This document shows positions 7,779 to 16,189 of a DNA stretch of 64,000 bases, in pieces. The stretch covers positions 62,001 to 126,000 of the forward strand of contig NZ_BNBZ01000001.1 of NCBI RefSeq assembly GCF_014656215.1, read 5' to 3'. The notes under the pieces were generated by a model that did no database searches, was not told where the DNA came from, and worked only from the letters and a program-made list of their open reading frames with translations. This DNA comes from Streptomyces zaomyceticus. GTDB lineage: Bacteria; Actinomycetota; Actinomycetes; Streptomycetales; Streptomycetaceae. Made by a program: the position numbers and the translations under genes. The stretch's first letter is position 1. Each line of letters starts with the position of its first letter.

Positions 7779-8804
7779 TCAGGCCTCACGCTCCACCGAG
7801 GTGAAGCGCATGTCCGGGTAGCGGTCGCCCGCCACCAGGCCCGCGATGGGCTCCAGCTCCGCGAGTTCGGCCGCGGTGAGGGTGACGCGGGTGGCGGCCG
7901 CGTTCTCCTCCAGGCGGGAGCGCTTGCGGGTGCCGGGGATCGGGACGACCGTCAGGCCGTGCACGGAGGCCCGCTGCTGCACCCAGGCGAGCGCGATCTG
8001 CGCGGGGGTCGCGCCGTGCGCGGCGGCGATCTTGCGGACCGGGTCGAGCAGGGCGGCGTTCCGTTCCGCGTTCTCGCCGGTGAACCGGGGCTGGTACTGG
8101 CGGAAGTCGCCGCCCGACAGGTCCTTCGCGGCGTCCGCGAACGCTCCGGTGAGGAAGCCGCGCCCGAGCGGCGAGTAGGGCACGAAGGTGACGCCGAGTT
8201 CGGCCGCGGCGCCGACGGCGCTGCGCTCCACGTCCCGGGAGAAGAGCGACCACTCCGACTGGAGCGCGGTGATCGGGTGCACGGCGTGGGCCTCGCGGAG
8301 TTCGGGCCCGGTGACCTCGCTCAGGCCCAGGTACCGGACCTTGCCCTCACGGACGAGTTCGGCCATCGCGCCGACGGACTCGGCGAAGGGGATCCCGGGG
8401 TCGCGGCGGTGCATGTAGTAGAGGTCGATGGTCTCGATGCCGAGGCGGCGCAGACTGTCCTCCGCGGCCTTCCTGATGTACGCGGGGTCGTTGCGGACGG
8501 CCCGGTACGCGGGGTCGTCGGCGCGCCGCTCTATGGCGAACTTGGTGGCGAGGGTGACCTCGTCGCGGTGGGCGGCGAGGAACGGGGCCAGGAACTCCTC
8601 GTTGGCGCCGCTGCCGTAGATGTCGGCGGTGTCGATCAGGGTGACGCCGGCCTCCAGGGCCGCGTCGAGGGTGTCGCGGGCGGCGGCCTCGTCGGTCTCG
8701 CCGTAGAACTCGCTGATGCCCATGGCGCCGAAGCCCTGGACGCCGACCTCGGGGCCGTCCTGGCCGCCGAGGCGTACGGTGTCGATCCTGCTCACGCTGG
8801 TCAT
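7779..8804 (-). CDS. Aldo/keto reductase
   Basis: The 341-residue protein is a TIM-barrel NADPH-dependent oxidoreductase of the AKR superfamily. It has the GFGAMGISEFYG start, the DTADIYGSGANEE motif with catalytic Asp and Tyr, the catalytic Lys in TLATKFAI and His in YYMHRRDP. NADP-binding residues appear in VPIPGTRKRSRLEEN. The length is normal. The ATG (8802-8804) overlaps the stop of the MerR regulator by 4 nt, so the two form an operon. A GGAGGAAC site precedes the start. MerR/AKR pairs of this kind are common in Streptomyces and probably respond to an electrophile or aldehyde; the substrate is unknown. Confidence 0.93.
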   Translation of the reverse strand: MTSVSRIDTVRLGGQDGPEVGVQGFGAMGISEFYGETDEAAARDTLDAALEAGVTLIDTADIYGSGANEEFLAPFLAAHRDEVTLATKFAIERRADDPAYRAVRNDPAYIRKAAEDSLRRLGIETIDLYYMHRRDPGIPFAESVGAMAELVREGKVRYLGLSEVTGPELREAHAVHPITALQSEWSLFSRDVERSAVGAAAELGVTFVPYSPLGRGFLTGAFADAAKDLSGGDFRQYQPRFTGENAERNAALLDPVRKIAAAHGATPAQIALAWVQQRASVHGLTVVPIPGTRKRSRLEENAAATRVTLTAAELAELEPIAGLVAGDRYPDMRFTSVEREA

Positions 8805-9211
8805 GAAGATGTTCCTCCGCTTGCGGTCCCGTAATGGCCGATCTTGATGTCGAGCACGGCGAGCGTGTCCTGGAGCTCGGTGATCCGGGAGAGCACGTCC
8901 CGCCTGGTGGTCTCCAGGAGCTCCCGCCGTGCGTCCCGGGTGTGGTCGCCCTCGCGGACCAGCTCGGCGTACCGGACCATGTCGGCGACCGGCATCCCGG
9001 TCAGCCGCAGCTTGCCGACGAAGGCCAGCCAGTTCAGGTCCCGGTCGGTGAACCGGCGCTGGCCGGTGTGCGACCGGTCGACGTGCGGCATGAGGCCGAT
9101 CCGCTCGTACCAGCGCAGGGTGTGCGCCGAGAGGCCGGTCAGGGAGGCGACCTCGCTGATGGTGTAGTGCGTCCGGGTACCGCTCGTGCTCGTGCTCGCC
9201 ATCACGCTCAT
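8801..9211 (-). CDS. MerR-family transcriptional regulator
   Basis: The 136-residue protein has a winged HTH of MerR type: YTISEVASLTGLSAHTLRWYE then RIGLMP and GQRRFTDRDLNWLAFV. A dimerisation helix and short C-terminus follow, with no cysteine cluster for metal binding, so an organic effector is more likely. Its stop overlaps the aldo/keto reductase start. The ATG at 9211 lies 6 nt after a TAGCGT -10 box and would be leaderless; a second ATG at 9202 is also possible. Autoregulation is likely from the 19-bp-spaced promoter directly upstream. Confidence 0.9.
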   Translation of the reverse strand: MSVMASTSTSGTRTHYTISEVASLTGLSAHTLRWYERIGLMPHVDRSHTGQRRFTDRDLNWLAFVGKLRLTGMPVADMVRYAELVREGDHTRDARRELLETTRRDVLSRITELQDTLAVLDIKIGHYGTASGGTSS

Positions 9212-9217
9212 GACCCC

Positions 9218-9255
9218 ACGCTAAAACGTTGGAGTGCACTCGAAGCAAGTAGGCT
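9218..9255. promoter_or_regulatory. MerR-type promoter/operator shared with divergent gene
   Basis: On the minus strand TTGCTT (9248-9243) and TAGCGT (9223-9218) are separated by 19 bp, the long spacer typical of MerR-activated promoters. The spacer holds the perfect palindrome GAGTGCACTC (9232-9241). On the plus strand TAGGCT (9250-9255) lies 7 nt before the serine hydrolase ATG, so one operator could influence both directions. Confidence 0.7.
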
Positions 9256-9262
9256 CGGCCCC

Positions 9263-10093
9263 ATGCAGAGCAGCGTGCCGAGCCTGGCGTCGATCGAGAA
9301 CTGGCCCGTCCCCACCGCGGCCGCCGCCGTGGTCCGTGCGGACGGCACCCTGGCCGGGTCGTACGGCCCCACCGGGCGGCGCTTCCCGCTCGCCTCGGTC
9401 ACCAAGCCGCTCGCGGCGTACGCCGTCCTCGTCGCGTACGAGGAGGGGGCGATCGACCTCGACGAGCCCGCCGGGCCCGAGGGCTCGACCGTCCGCCATC
9501 TCCTCGCCCACACCTCGGGGCTGGCCTTCGACGAGAACCGGGTCATGGCCGCGCCGGGCACGCGCAGGATCTACTCCAACGCCGGTTTCGAGGCGCTCGG
9601 CGACCATCTCGCCAAGGTGACCGACATCCCCTTCGCCGACTATCTCCACCAGGCGGTCCTGGAGCCGCTCGGCATGACGTCGACGACGCTGGAGGGCTCG
9701 CCCGCCAAGGACGGCGCCTCGACCGTGGACGACCTGGTGCGGTTCGCCGCCGAGGTTCAGGCCCCGCGGCTGCTCGATCCGCGCACGGTCCTGGAGGCGA
9801 TGACCGTCACGTACCCCGGCCTGACCGGCATCCTGCCCGGTTACGGGCACCAGCGGCCGAACGACTGGGGCCTCGGCTTCGAGATCCGCGACGGCAAGTC
9901 CCCGCACTGGACGGGTGCCCTGTCCTCGCCGCGCACCTTCGGGCACTTCGGGCAGTCCGGCACGTTCCTGTGGATCGACCCGGACGCGCGGGCCGCGTGC
10001 GTGGCGCTCACCGACCGGCCCTTCGGGGCGTGGGCGGTCGAGGCCTGGCCGCCGTTCACGGACGCGGTGCTCACGGACCTGCGGTCGTCCTGA
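9263..10093 (+). CDS. Serine hydrolase of the beta-lactamase / class C PBP-like family
   Basis: The 276-residue protein has the three active-site motifs of the SxxK superfamily: SVTK near residue 45, YSN in RRIYSNAGFEALG, and a C-terminal HFGQSG in place of KTG. It lacks a signal peptide, so it is probably an intracellular esterase or peptidase rather than a secreted beta-lactamase. The ATG at 9263 is 7 nt downstream of TAGGCT, giving a leaderless transcript from the MerR-divergent promoter region. It converges on the lipoprotein gene, with a small hairpin between them. The substrate is unknown. Confidence 0.88.
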   Translation: MQSSVPSLASIENWPVPTAAAAVVRADGTLAGSYGPTGRRFPLASVTKPLAAYAVLVAYEEGAIDLDEPAGPEGSTVRHLLAHTSGLAFDENRVMAAPGTRRIYSNAGFEALGDHLAKVTDIPFADYLHQAVLEPLGMTSTTLEGSPAKDGASTVDDLVRFAAEVQAPRLLDPRTVLEAMTVTYPGLTGILPGYGHQRPNDWGLGFEIRDGKSPHWTGALSSPRTFGHFGQSGTFLWIDPDARAACVALTDRPFGAWAVEAWPPFTDAVLTDLRSS

Positions 10094-10098
10094 CCGAC

Positions 10099-10115
10099 CG
10101 GGCCCTTGCGGCCCG
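10099..10115. terminator. Small hairpin between convergent genes
   Basis: CGGGCC (10099-10104) and GGCCCG (10110-10115) form a 6-bp stem with a 5-nt loop just after the serine hydrolase stop. No T-run follows. It is a possible weak terminator. Confidence 0.35.
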
Positions 10116-10135
10116 TCCTCCTCGTCGCACCCGTC

Positions 10136-10762
10136 CTACTCGTCGCAGCGGAGGGCGGGCAGGTTCCCGTCGGGGCCGCTGACCGACACGTCGACCAGGC
10201 CGGCCGGCTGCTCCGCGTAGGCGGTCGTGCACACCAGCTGGCGGACGGCCGCCTCCGTCAGTTCCTTGACGGGGAAGGGGGCCCGGAGACGGAACTGCCG
10301 GCGCGCCGCGCCGGCCGTGTTGGGGTCCGGCGCGACGTGCGGCGCCCCGGCGGAGATCGGCGGCAGGGCGGTGGTGATGCCCGCGGCGGTCTCGTCGCGC
10401 CGGGGGCCCGCCAGGAGCATGGCGAGGATCTTGTCGGTGCCCGGTCGCGAGCCGAACAGCTGGTCGGGGTCGATCTTGTAGTCCGGGCCGAACTCGTCGA
10501 GGGGGACGTGCTCGGCTCCCGAGCCTCCCGAGGTCGACGGGGAGGCGGGGAACGGGTCCGGGTTCCTGGGGTCGCGGGCCACCGGCATCGACTTGCCGTC
10601 GGGGCCGAGGAAGTAGAGCACGATCCGTTCCTCGGGGATCGGGCCGACGATGACGGTCGCGGCCCCGCCCGCCTCGACGACGTCGGTCTTCTGTATGCCG
10701 CAGCCGGGCAGGGCCGTCAGGGCCAACAGGGCTGCGAAGGCGGCGGCCCGGCGGCGGTTCAC
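10136..10762 (-). CDS. Lipoprotein of the AfsQ-like operon, GerMN-like
   Basis: From the GTG at 10762 the 208-residue protein starts MNRRRAAAFAALLALTALPGCG, a lipoprotein signal with lipobox LPGC. The mature part has a VLYFLGPDGK strand and LLAGPRRDETAAGITTALP, resembling the GerMN fold of actinobacterial lipoproteins. It is the third gene of a response regulator, kinase, lipoprotein operon, an order known for the AfsQ1-AfsQ2 locus. A role in sensing at the cell surface is therefore plausible. An upstream GTG at 10909 overlaps the kinase stop (GTGA) and would add 49 residues of repeat-encoded sequence before the signal peptide. I prefer 10762 but the coupling makes 10909 a real alternative. 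Confidence 0.7.
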   Translation of the reverse strand: MNRRRAAAFAALLALTALPGCGIQKTDVVEAGGAATVIVGPIPEERIVLYFLGPDGKSMPVARDPRNPDPFPASPSTSGGSGAEHVPLDEFGPDYKIDPDQLFGSRPGTDKILAMLLAGPRRDETAAGITTALPPISAGAPHVAPDPNTAGAARRQFRLRAPFPVKELTEAAVRQLVCTTAYAEQPAGLVDVSVSGPDGNLPALRCDE

Positions 10763-10778
10763 GGGACGGGCCCGGCGG

Positions 10779-10882
10779 ACCACGGCACCGGGCCGGTCGG
10801 GCACCACGGCACCGGGCCGGCGATGGCTCGTCCCGTCGGCCGTCCGGGGGCGGTTCGTCCCGTCGGCCGTCCGGGGGCGGTT
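10779..10882. repeat. Two adjacent direct-repeat pairs at the kinase-lipoprotein junction
   Basis: ACCACGGCACCGGGCCGG occurs at 10779-10796 and again at 10803-10820 (24-bp period). A 27-bp unit occurs exactly twice at 10829-10855 and 10856-10882. If translation starts at 10909 these encode duplicated NRPRTADGT and RPGAVV peptides. Confidence 0.9.
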
Positions 10883-10905
10883 CACGGACCCGTCCCCGCC
10901 GCCGT

Positions 10906-12429
10906 TCACAGCGGCATCCGTACCGTGAAGACCGCCCCGCCCCCGGGGTGGTCGGCGGCCGTGACGGTGCCTCCGTGCAACCGCACGTTCTCCTGGGTGA
11001 TCGCGAGGCCGAGACCACTGCCCGCCGAGCGGGTGCGGGCCTGGTCCGCCTTGTAGAAGCGGTCGAAGACGTGCGGCAGGACGTCCGGGTGAATGCCCGG
11101 CCCCCGGTCGGCGACCTCCGTCACGAGCTGATCCCCTTCCGCGTACAGCCGTACCGTCACCGGCGTCCCTCCGTGCCGCAGCGCGTTGCCGACGAGGTTG
11201 GCGACGACGACGTCGAAGCGGCGGGGGTCGAGCCGGGCCCTGATCCCCTCCGTGAGGTACGGGACGACCTGTGCCGGGTCGGTCCAGTGCCGGTGCTGGA
11301 GAGTCTTGCGTACGCAGTCGGCGGCGTCGACCTCGTCCGTGTGGAGCTCGGCGGCGCGGGCGTCGAAGCGCGAGATCTCCATCAGGTCCTCGACGAGGAC
11401 GGCGAGCTTGCCGGTCTCGGCGCTGATCAGGCGCACGGCGCGGGCGGTGTCGCTGTCGAGGCCCTCGGCGTCCTCGTCGAGGACCTCGGTCACCGCGAGC
11501 ATCCCGGCGAGCGGGGTGCGGAGTTCGTGCGAGACGTCGGAGGCGAAGCGGCGGGCGCGGGCCTCGGCGTTGCGGAGTTCCGCGACGGAACGTTCCAGCT
11601 CGGCGGCGGACTCGTTGAACGTCCGCGCGAGGTCGGCGAGTTCGTCGCTGCCCTTGGCGTGGATACGGGTGTCGAGCCGGCCGCGCCCCATGCTGTGGGC
11701 CGCGTGGCGCAGCTCCCGCACCGGGCGGAGCACTCCCCGCGCGGCGATCAGCGCGGGGATCAGGGCGACGGCGAGCGCGGGGAGGGCGCCGTCGCGGGCG
11801 GCCGCGACCATCGCCTCCACGTTCGCCTCCTCCTCGTCGAGGGCCATCACGGCGTAGATGACCAGACCGGTGCGCTGGGGCGGGCCCTCGGCCGACCGGG
11901 CCAGGAAGACGGCGGGGACGGCCATGGTGAGGTACGGGACACCGTCCTTGACCACCCGCTGGAAGCTGCCGTGCGGGATGTTCTGGTCGGCGGCGCGGGC
12001 CCGCAGCTCCGGGGTGATGACGGAGGAGGAGGGCCGGTCGGTGGAGGAGACGCGGAGGGTGCCGTACTCGGCGTAGACGCGCCAGGGGCGGGGCTTGCCC
12101 TGGCGGGCGATCATCAGGAGCGAGGACCGCAGCATGCCCGGGTTGACGGGCAGCGTGGTGTTGAGGTTCTCGACCTGCTCGCGGAAGGCGGAGACGGCGG
12201 TGTCCTGGGCCTGCTCCAGGATGGCGTTGCGGGCGGCCCGGTAGGTGAGGGCGGCGGTGGTGCCGCAGCCGACGGCGGCGACGAGCAGGAAGGCGAGGAC
12301 GAGCCGGGTGCGGAGCCCGAAGGGATGCGGGCGCAGCCGTGGGCTGCGGCCCTTCCGCCGGGAGGTGCGGCCGTGCCCCTTCGCCGTCTCCTGCTCGGCG
12401 TCCTCGTCGGGGGCCACGCAGGCCTTCAC
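10906..12429 (-). CDS. AfsQ2-like sensor histidine kinase
   Basis: The 507-residue protein has a basic N-terminus and a first membrane helix near residues 40-65. An extracytoplasmic sensor region runs to about residue 210, followed by a second helix, a HAMP linker (RPVRELRHAAHSMGRG), a HisKA domain with the phospho-His in FASDVSHELRTPL and a HATPase domain. The N-box reads VVANLVGNALRHG, with G1 DRGPGI and G2 GSGLGLAI, so it looks catalytically intact. The GTG start overlaps the regulator stop (GTGA). Domain order and operon order resemble AfsQ2 of S. coelicolor, which with AfsQ1 controls antibiotic production. I cannot tell orthologue from paralogue, so no symbol is given. Confidence 0.9.
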   Translation of the reverse strand: MKACVAPDEDAEQETAKGHGRTSRRKGRSPRLRPHPFGLRTRLVLAFLLVAAVGCGTTAALTYRAARNAILEQAQDTAVSAFREQVENLNTTLPVNPGMLRSSLLMIARQGKPRPWRVYAEYGTLRVSSTDRPSSSVITPELRARAADQNIPHGSFQRVVKDGVPYLTMAVPAVFLARSAEGPPQRTGLVIYAVMALDEEEANVEAMVAAARDGALPALAVALIPALIAARGVLRPVRELRHAAHSMGRGRLDTRIHAKGSDELADLARTFNESAAELERSVAELRNAEARARRFASDVSHELRTPLAGMLAVTEVLDEDAEGLDSDTARAVRLISAETGKLAVLVEDLMEISRFDARAAELHTDEVDAADCVRKTLQHRHWTDPAQVVPYLTEGIRARLDPRRFDVVVANLVGNALRHGGTPVTVRLYAEGDQLVTEVADRGPGIHPDVLPHVFDRFYKADQARTRSAGSGLGLAITQENVRLHGGTVTAADHPGGGAVFTVRMPL

Positions 12430-13109
12430 AGCGGTCCGAAGCGGTAGCCGAAGCCCCGCAGGGTCTGGATGTAGCGGGGGTCGCCCGGGGTGTCCTCGAT
12501 CTTGTTCCGCAGCCGTCGGACGCAGGCGTCGACCAGCCGGGCGTCGCCGTGGTAGCTGTGCTCCCAGACGTGTTCGAGGAGCTGTTGCCTGCTGAACACC
12601 TGCTCGGGGGCGGCGGTGAGATGGAGCAGCAGCTTCAGCTCGGAGGGGGCGAGGCCGACGCGTTCGCCCGACTTGGCGACGGTGAGCCCCGCCCGGTCGA
12701 TGGCCAGCTCCCCGTGGAACTCGACGGCGGACCGGCCGCTGCTCGGCTCCTCGATGCGCCGCAGCACGGCCCGGATGCGGGCTTCGATGACCTCGGTGCG
12801 GGCGGGTTTGACGATGTAGTCGTCGGCGCCCGCCTCCAGACCGATGACGACGTCGAAGTCGTCGCCGCGGGCGGTCAGCATGATGATCGGCAGCTGGCTG
12901 CTCTCCCGGACGCGGCGGCAGACCTGGACGCCGTTCATGCCGGGCAGCATCAGGTCGAGGAGCAGCAGATCGGGCCGGAACTCCCCGAGGGCTTCGAGCC
13001 CGGCCTCCCCGGTCGCGGCGGTGCGCACCTCGTGCCCGCGGCGCCGGAGCCCGAGCTCGACCCCTTCACGGACGGAGGGGTCGTCTTCTATCAGCAGCAC
13101 GCGGGGCAT
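12426..13109 (-). CDS. OmpR/PhoB-type response regulator (AfsQ1-like)
   Basis: The 227-residue protein has a receiver domain with the acidic pair in LLIEDD, phospho-Asp in LLLLDLMLPGMNG, and TAR and KPA switch residues. A winged-helix DNA-binding domain follows, with RQQLLEHVWEHSYHG and RLRNKIEDTPGDPRYIQTLRGFGYRF. It is the first gene of a three-gene operon with a coupled kinase and a lipoprotein. The ATG at 13109 is preceded, 6 nt upstream on the minus strand, by GATACT, consistent with a leaderless promoter. It probably controls its own operon; no clear direct-repeat operator could be singled out in the short upstream region. Confidence 0.92.
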   Translation of the reverse strand: MPRVLLIEDDPSVREGVELGLRRRGHEVRTAATGEAGLEALGEFRPDLLLLDLMLPGMNGVQVCRRVRESSQLPIIMLTARGDDFDVVIGLEAGADDYIVKPARTEVIEARIRAVLRRIEEPSSGRSAVEFHGELAIDRAGLTVAKSGERVGLAPSELKLLLHLTAAPEQVFSRQQLLEHVWEHSYHGDARLVDACVRRLRNKIEDTPGDPRYIQTLRGFGYRFGPL

Positions 13110-13135
13110 CTGTGGAGTATCCCAAGGTCGACGGG

Positions 13136-13153
13136 CCCCTCCGGCAGGAGGGG
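13136..13153. terminator. Short GC hairpin after murJ-like gene
   Basis: CCCCTCC (13136-13142) pairs with GGAGGGG (13147-13153) around GGCA, 8 bp beyond the stop of the flippase gene. The stem is short, so termination is uncertain. Confidence 0.35.
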
Positions 13154-13160
13154 GTGGGGC

Positions 13161-14810
13161 TCAGGCGCGGCGGGCGAGACCGCGCAGCCGGCCGCTTCCG
13201 GCCGCGAGGAGGGACCGCAGCTCGGTGAGGCGGAGGGGACGGGCGAGGACGGCGAAGACGGTGAGGACGGTCAGTGCGCCGACGACTCCGGCGGGCACGG
13301 CCCCGGCCGGTCCGGCGAGATCGGTGACGAGCAGCCCGTAGCCGGCGGCGGGGACGGCCGCGGACATCAGCCGCAGGAGCGCGGAGAGCGAGCCGGCGGA
13401 GCGGTCCGGGGTCGTCGTCCCCGGGCCGCCGGCCTTGAGCCGCTTCCCCAGCACGTACGCCGTGAGGCCCCAGCCCGCCCAGAGGGCGAGCGAGTATCCG
13501 GCCGCCATGCCGGCGACGGCCCACCGCGTGGGCAGGTACTGGTACGCGGCGACCGAGAGCGCCGCGTTGAGCCCGGCGATCACCAGGTTGAGCAGGAAGG
13601 GGGTGCGGGTGTCCCGCAGCGCGTAGAAGGCGCGGGTGCACACGTACTGCCCGGAGAGGGCGACGAGGCCGGGTGCGAAGGCCATCAGGATCCAGGACAT
13701 CGCGCGGATGTCGTCGTCGGTGGTCGCCCCGTACCGGAAGACCACGGTCATCAGCGGTACGGCGAGGGCGAGGAGCGCGCAGGCGGCGGGGACGACGGCC
13801 GCCGCGCTGGTCCGCTGCGCGTACGCGACGTCCCGGCGGACCGCGGCGAGGTCGCCGTCGGCTGCCGCGCCGCTCATCCGGGGCAGCAGCGCGGTGACGA
13901 GGGAGACGGTGATGATGCCGTGCGGGACGGTCCACAGCAGATAGGCGTTGTTGTACGCGGCGAGTCCGCCACCGCTCACCGTGCCGCCCGCCGAGGTGGC
14001 GAGGAGGGTGGTCACCCAGTACGCGCCCTGGTTGGTGAGGACGAGGAGCACCAGCCAGCCGGCCGAGCGCAGCGGTTCGGCGAGGCCGCTGCCGCGCCAG
14101 TCGAAGCGGGGGCGCCAGCGGAAGCGGGCGGCGCGCAGCGAGGGCACGAGGGCGAGGGCCTGGAGGGCGATGCCGGCGGTCGTGCCCCAGCCGAGCAGGG
14201 CGGTCTCCCCGGGGGTCAGCGCGCCGCCGTCGCCCACCACCAGGAACAGGGCGAAGACGGCGACGACGACCACGTTGTTGAGGACGGGGGTCCACATCAT
14301 GGCGCCGAAGCGGCCCCGGGCGTTGAGGACCTGCCCGAGGAGGGTGAAGAGCCCGAGGAAGAAGATCTGCGGCAGGCAGGCGCGCGCGAACGCGACCGTC
14401 ATCTCCCGCTGGTCGCCGGTGTAGTCGGTGTACGTGTCGACGATCAGCGGTGCCGCGAGGACCGCGACGGCCGTGAGGGCGACGAGGGCGAGCGCGCAGA
14501 GGGTGAGCAGCCGGTCGGTGTAGGCGACGCCGCCGTCCTCGTGCTCCTTGGCCGCCTTGACCAGCTCGGGGACGAAGACGGCGTTGAGGGCGCCGCCGAG
14601 GAGGAGCATGTAGACGATCGTGGGGACGGAGTTGCCGACCGCGTAGCCGTCGGCGACGGCCGCGGCGCCGAGCGCGGCGGCGACGACCGCGGCGCGGACG
14701 AAGCCGGTGGCGCGGGAGACCAGCGATCCGGCGGCCATCAGCGCGCCGCTGCGCAGCGCGGACGGCCTGGACTTCGCCCGGGGGCGCCCGGCGGCGAGGG
14801 TGGCCGTCAT
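13161..14810 (-). CDS. murJ: MurJ/MviN-family lipid II flippase
   Basis: The 549-residue polytopic protein has about 14 hydrophobic segments and family blocks of MviN/MurJ: RATGFVRAAVVAAALG near the start, GGALNAVFVPELV, and FARACLPQIFFLGLFTLLGQVLNARGRFGAMMW. A later block reads FYALRDTRTPFLLN. MurJ moves lipid-linked peptidoglycan precursor across the membrane. Streptomyces genomes often carry more than one homologue. This one lacks the long C-terminal cytoplasmic extension of the other known form, so it may be a secondary copy. The ATG overlaps the stop of the FemX-type gene by 4 nt, tying it to cell-wall precursor processing. Confidence 0.85.
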   Translation of the reverse strand: MTATLAAGRPRAKSRPSALRSGALMAAGSLVSRATGFVRAAVVAAALGAAAVADGYAVGNSVPTIVYMLLLGGALNAVFVPELVKAAKEHEDGGVAYTDRLLTLCALALVALTAVAVLAAPLIVDTYTDYTGDQREMTVAFARACLPQIFFLGLFTLLGQVLNARGRFGAMMWTPVLNNVVVVAVFALFLVVGDGGALTPGETALLGWGTTAGIALQALALVPSLRAARFRWRPRFDWRGSGLAEPLRSAGWLVLLVLTNQGAYWVTTLLATSAGGTVSGGGLAAYNNAYLLWTVPHGIITVSLVTALLPRMSGAAADGDLAAVRRDVAYAQRTSAAAVVPAACALLALAVPLMTVVFRYGATTDDDIRAMSWILMAFAPGLVALSGQYVCTRAFYALRDTRTPFLLNLVIAGLNAALSVAAYQYLPTRWAVAGMAAGYSLALWAGWGLTAYVLGKRLKAGGPGTTTPDRSAGSLSALLRLMSAAVPAAGYGLLVTDLAGPAGAVPAGVVGALTVLTVFAVLARPLRLTELRSLLAAGSGRLRGLARRA

Positions 14811-15982
14811 CGGCGGGCCATGTACGCCTGAAAGGCGCGGTACAGCGCTTGGTTGGTCGTGCCCTGCATCGGTGTCTCCCACTCCCCCAGCGTCTCGACG
14901 ACCTGTCCGCCCGTGCCGAGCTTCCAGCGGAGGAGCCCGTGGGCGCGGTCGCCCGGATCGAGGGTGGAGGGTACCCCGCGCAGGTCGTAGACGGCGGCGC
15001 CCTGCGCGTGGGCGTCGAGCAGCATGCGCCACTGGAGGGCGTTGGAGGGGCGGACCTCGCGGCGGTGGTCGGCGGAGGCGCCGGTCTGGTACCAGACGCG
15101 TCCGCCCACGGTGACCATGGTGTGGGCGGCGAGTATCTCGCCCTCGTGGCGGGCGAGGTAGAGCTTCATGCGGCCGGGGTGCTCGGCGTTGAGGACGGCG
15201 TACTGGCGCTCGTAGTACGCGAGGGAGCGGCCGAGCCGGAAGCCGTCGCGTTCCTCGGTGATGCGCAGCAGTCGGTAGAACTCGGGGAGGTCGGCGGCGG
15301 ACCCGACGGTGATCTCGACCCCGGACTTGCGGGCCTTGCGGACGTTGCGCCGCCACTCCTGGTTGAGGCCGGTCCACAGGTCGTCGGAGGTCCGCCCGGT
15401 GAGGGGCACCTGGAAGACGTGCCGGGGCTGGGCGTCGGCGCCGTCCTCGGACTCGCCGCCGCAGCGCCGCCAGCCGCGGGCGCGGAGCCGCTCGGCGACG
15501 ACGGTCCCGAGCGGGTCGACCTCGTCGGCGAGGACGTCGGAGAGACGGCGGCCGGGGCCGCCTGCAGCCTTGACGGTGGCGGCGTTCCACCGCCGGTAGG
15601 CGGGCCCGGGGCCGATCCGCACGGCGAAGGCGCCGGAGGCGCGCAGATGTCCGAGCAGCGGGGCGAGCCACCCGTCGACGTCGGGGGCGGCCCAGTCGGC
15701 GACGGGCCCCTCGGGAAGGTAGGCGAAGTACTTCCGGGTGCCGGGGAAGGGCCGCAGGAGGACCAGGGCGACACCGGTCAGTGCACCGGACTCCGGCCCC
15801 CACCCGACCAGTTGGTGCTGCCAGCCGTCCTTCACCTGTGCCCAGGCCGGGACTTGGAGGAAGCTGGGTCCGTCCGCGCCGGGGCGGGACGCGAGGAAGG
15901 CGCGGTAGACCTCGGGGGACACGGGACCGAGCCGCAGGGCACGGCGCTCAGCGGGTGCGGCCGTCACGAGCAGGGCTGACAC
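14807..15982 (-). CDS. FemX/FemA-type lipid II aminoacyltransferase
   Basis: The 391-residue protein matches the FemABX peptidyltransferase family, two GNAT-like domains that add the first bridge amino acid to lipid II from charged tRNA. Visible blocks are FLQVPAWAQVKDGW, KYFAYLPEGPVADW, LNQEWRRNVRKARKSGV and AAHTMVTVGGRVWYQTGAS. The C-terminal part reads ALQWRMLLDAHAQGAAVYDLRG. The GTG at 15982 is preceded by AAGGAGG at good distance, which decides the start. It is the first gene of a two-gene operon with the MurJ-type flippase. In Streptomyces a single Gly bridge is expected; the amino acid used here is inference. Confidence 0.88.
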   Translation of the reverse strand: MSALLVTAAPAERRALRLGPVSPEVYRAFLASRPGADGPSFLQVPAWAQVKDGWQHQLVGWGPESGALTGVALVLLRPFPGTRKYFAYLPEGPVADWAAPDVDGWLAPLLGHLRASGAFAVRIGPGPAYRRWNAATVKAAGGPGRRLSDVLADEVDPLGTVVAERLRARGWRRCGGESEDGADAQPRHVFQVPLTGRTSDDLWTGLNQEWRRNVRKARKSGVEITVGSAADLPEFYRLLRITEERDGFRLGRSLAYYERQYAVLNAEHPGRMKLYLARHEGEILAAHTMVTVGGRVWYQTGASADHRREVRPSNALQWRMLLDAHAQGAAVYDLRGVPSTLDPGDRAHGLLRWKLGTGGQVVETLGEWETPMQGTTNQALYRAFQAYMARR

Positions 15983-16189
15983 AACGGGAGCCTCCTTGTT
16001 CCGCCCCTCGGTGGTGGGGCGCACAGCAGGCTCACAGCCGAATTCGACGGGTGCGCGCGGCGAATGTGACCGGACGATGACCGTTCGGTCGCAGGGCTCG
16101 TCATATGGGCCGCAGGGCTCCGCGGGGCGGCGGGAGCGACCTAGAGTCCGAAACATCCCACCCGTTCCTCACCTTTGCGGAGGTCTTCC
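15983..16189. promoter_or_regulatory. Divergent intergenic region, femX-type gene / L,D-transpeptidase
   Basis: This 207-bp gap must hold promoters in both directions. TAGAGT at 16142-16147 is a plausible -10 for the transpeptidase and GGAGG at 16179-16183 is its ribosome site. CGCAGGGCTC occurs twice about 20 bp apart near 16095-16125. No longer symmetry was seen. Confidence 0.4.
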
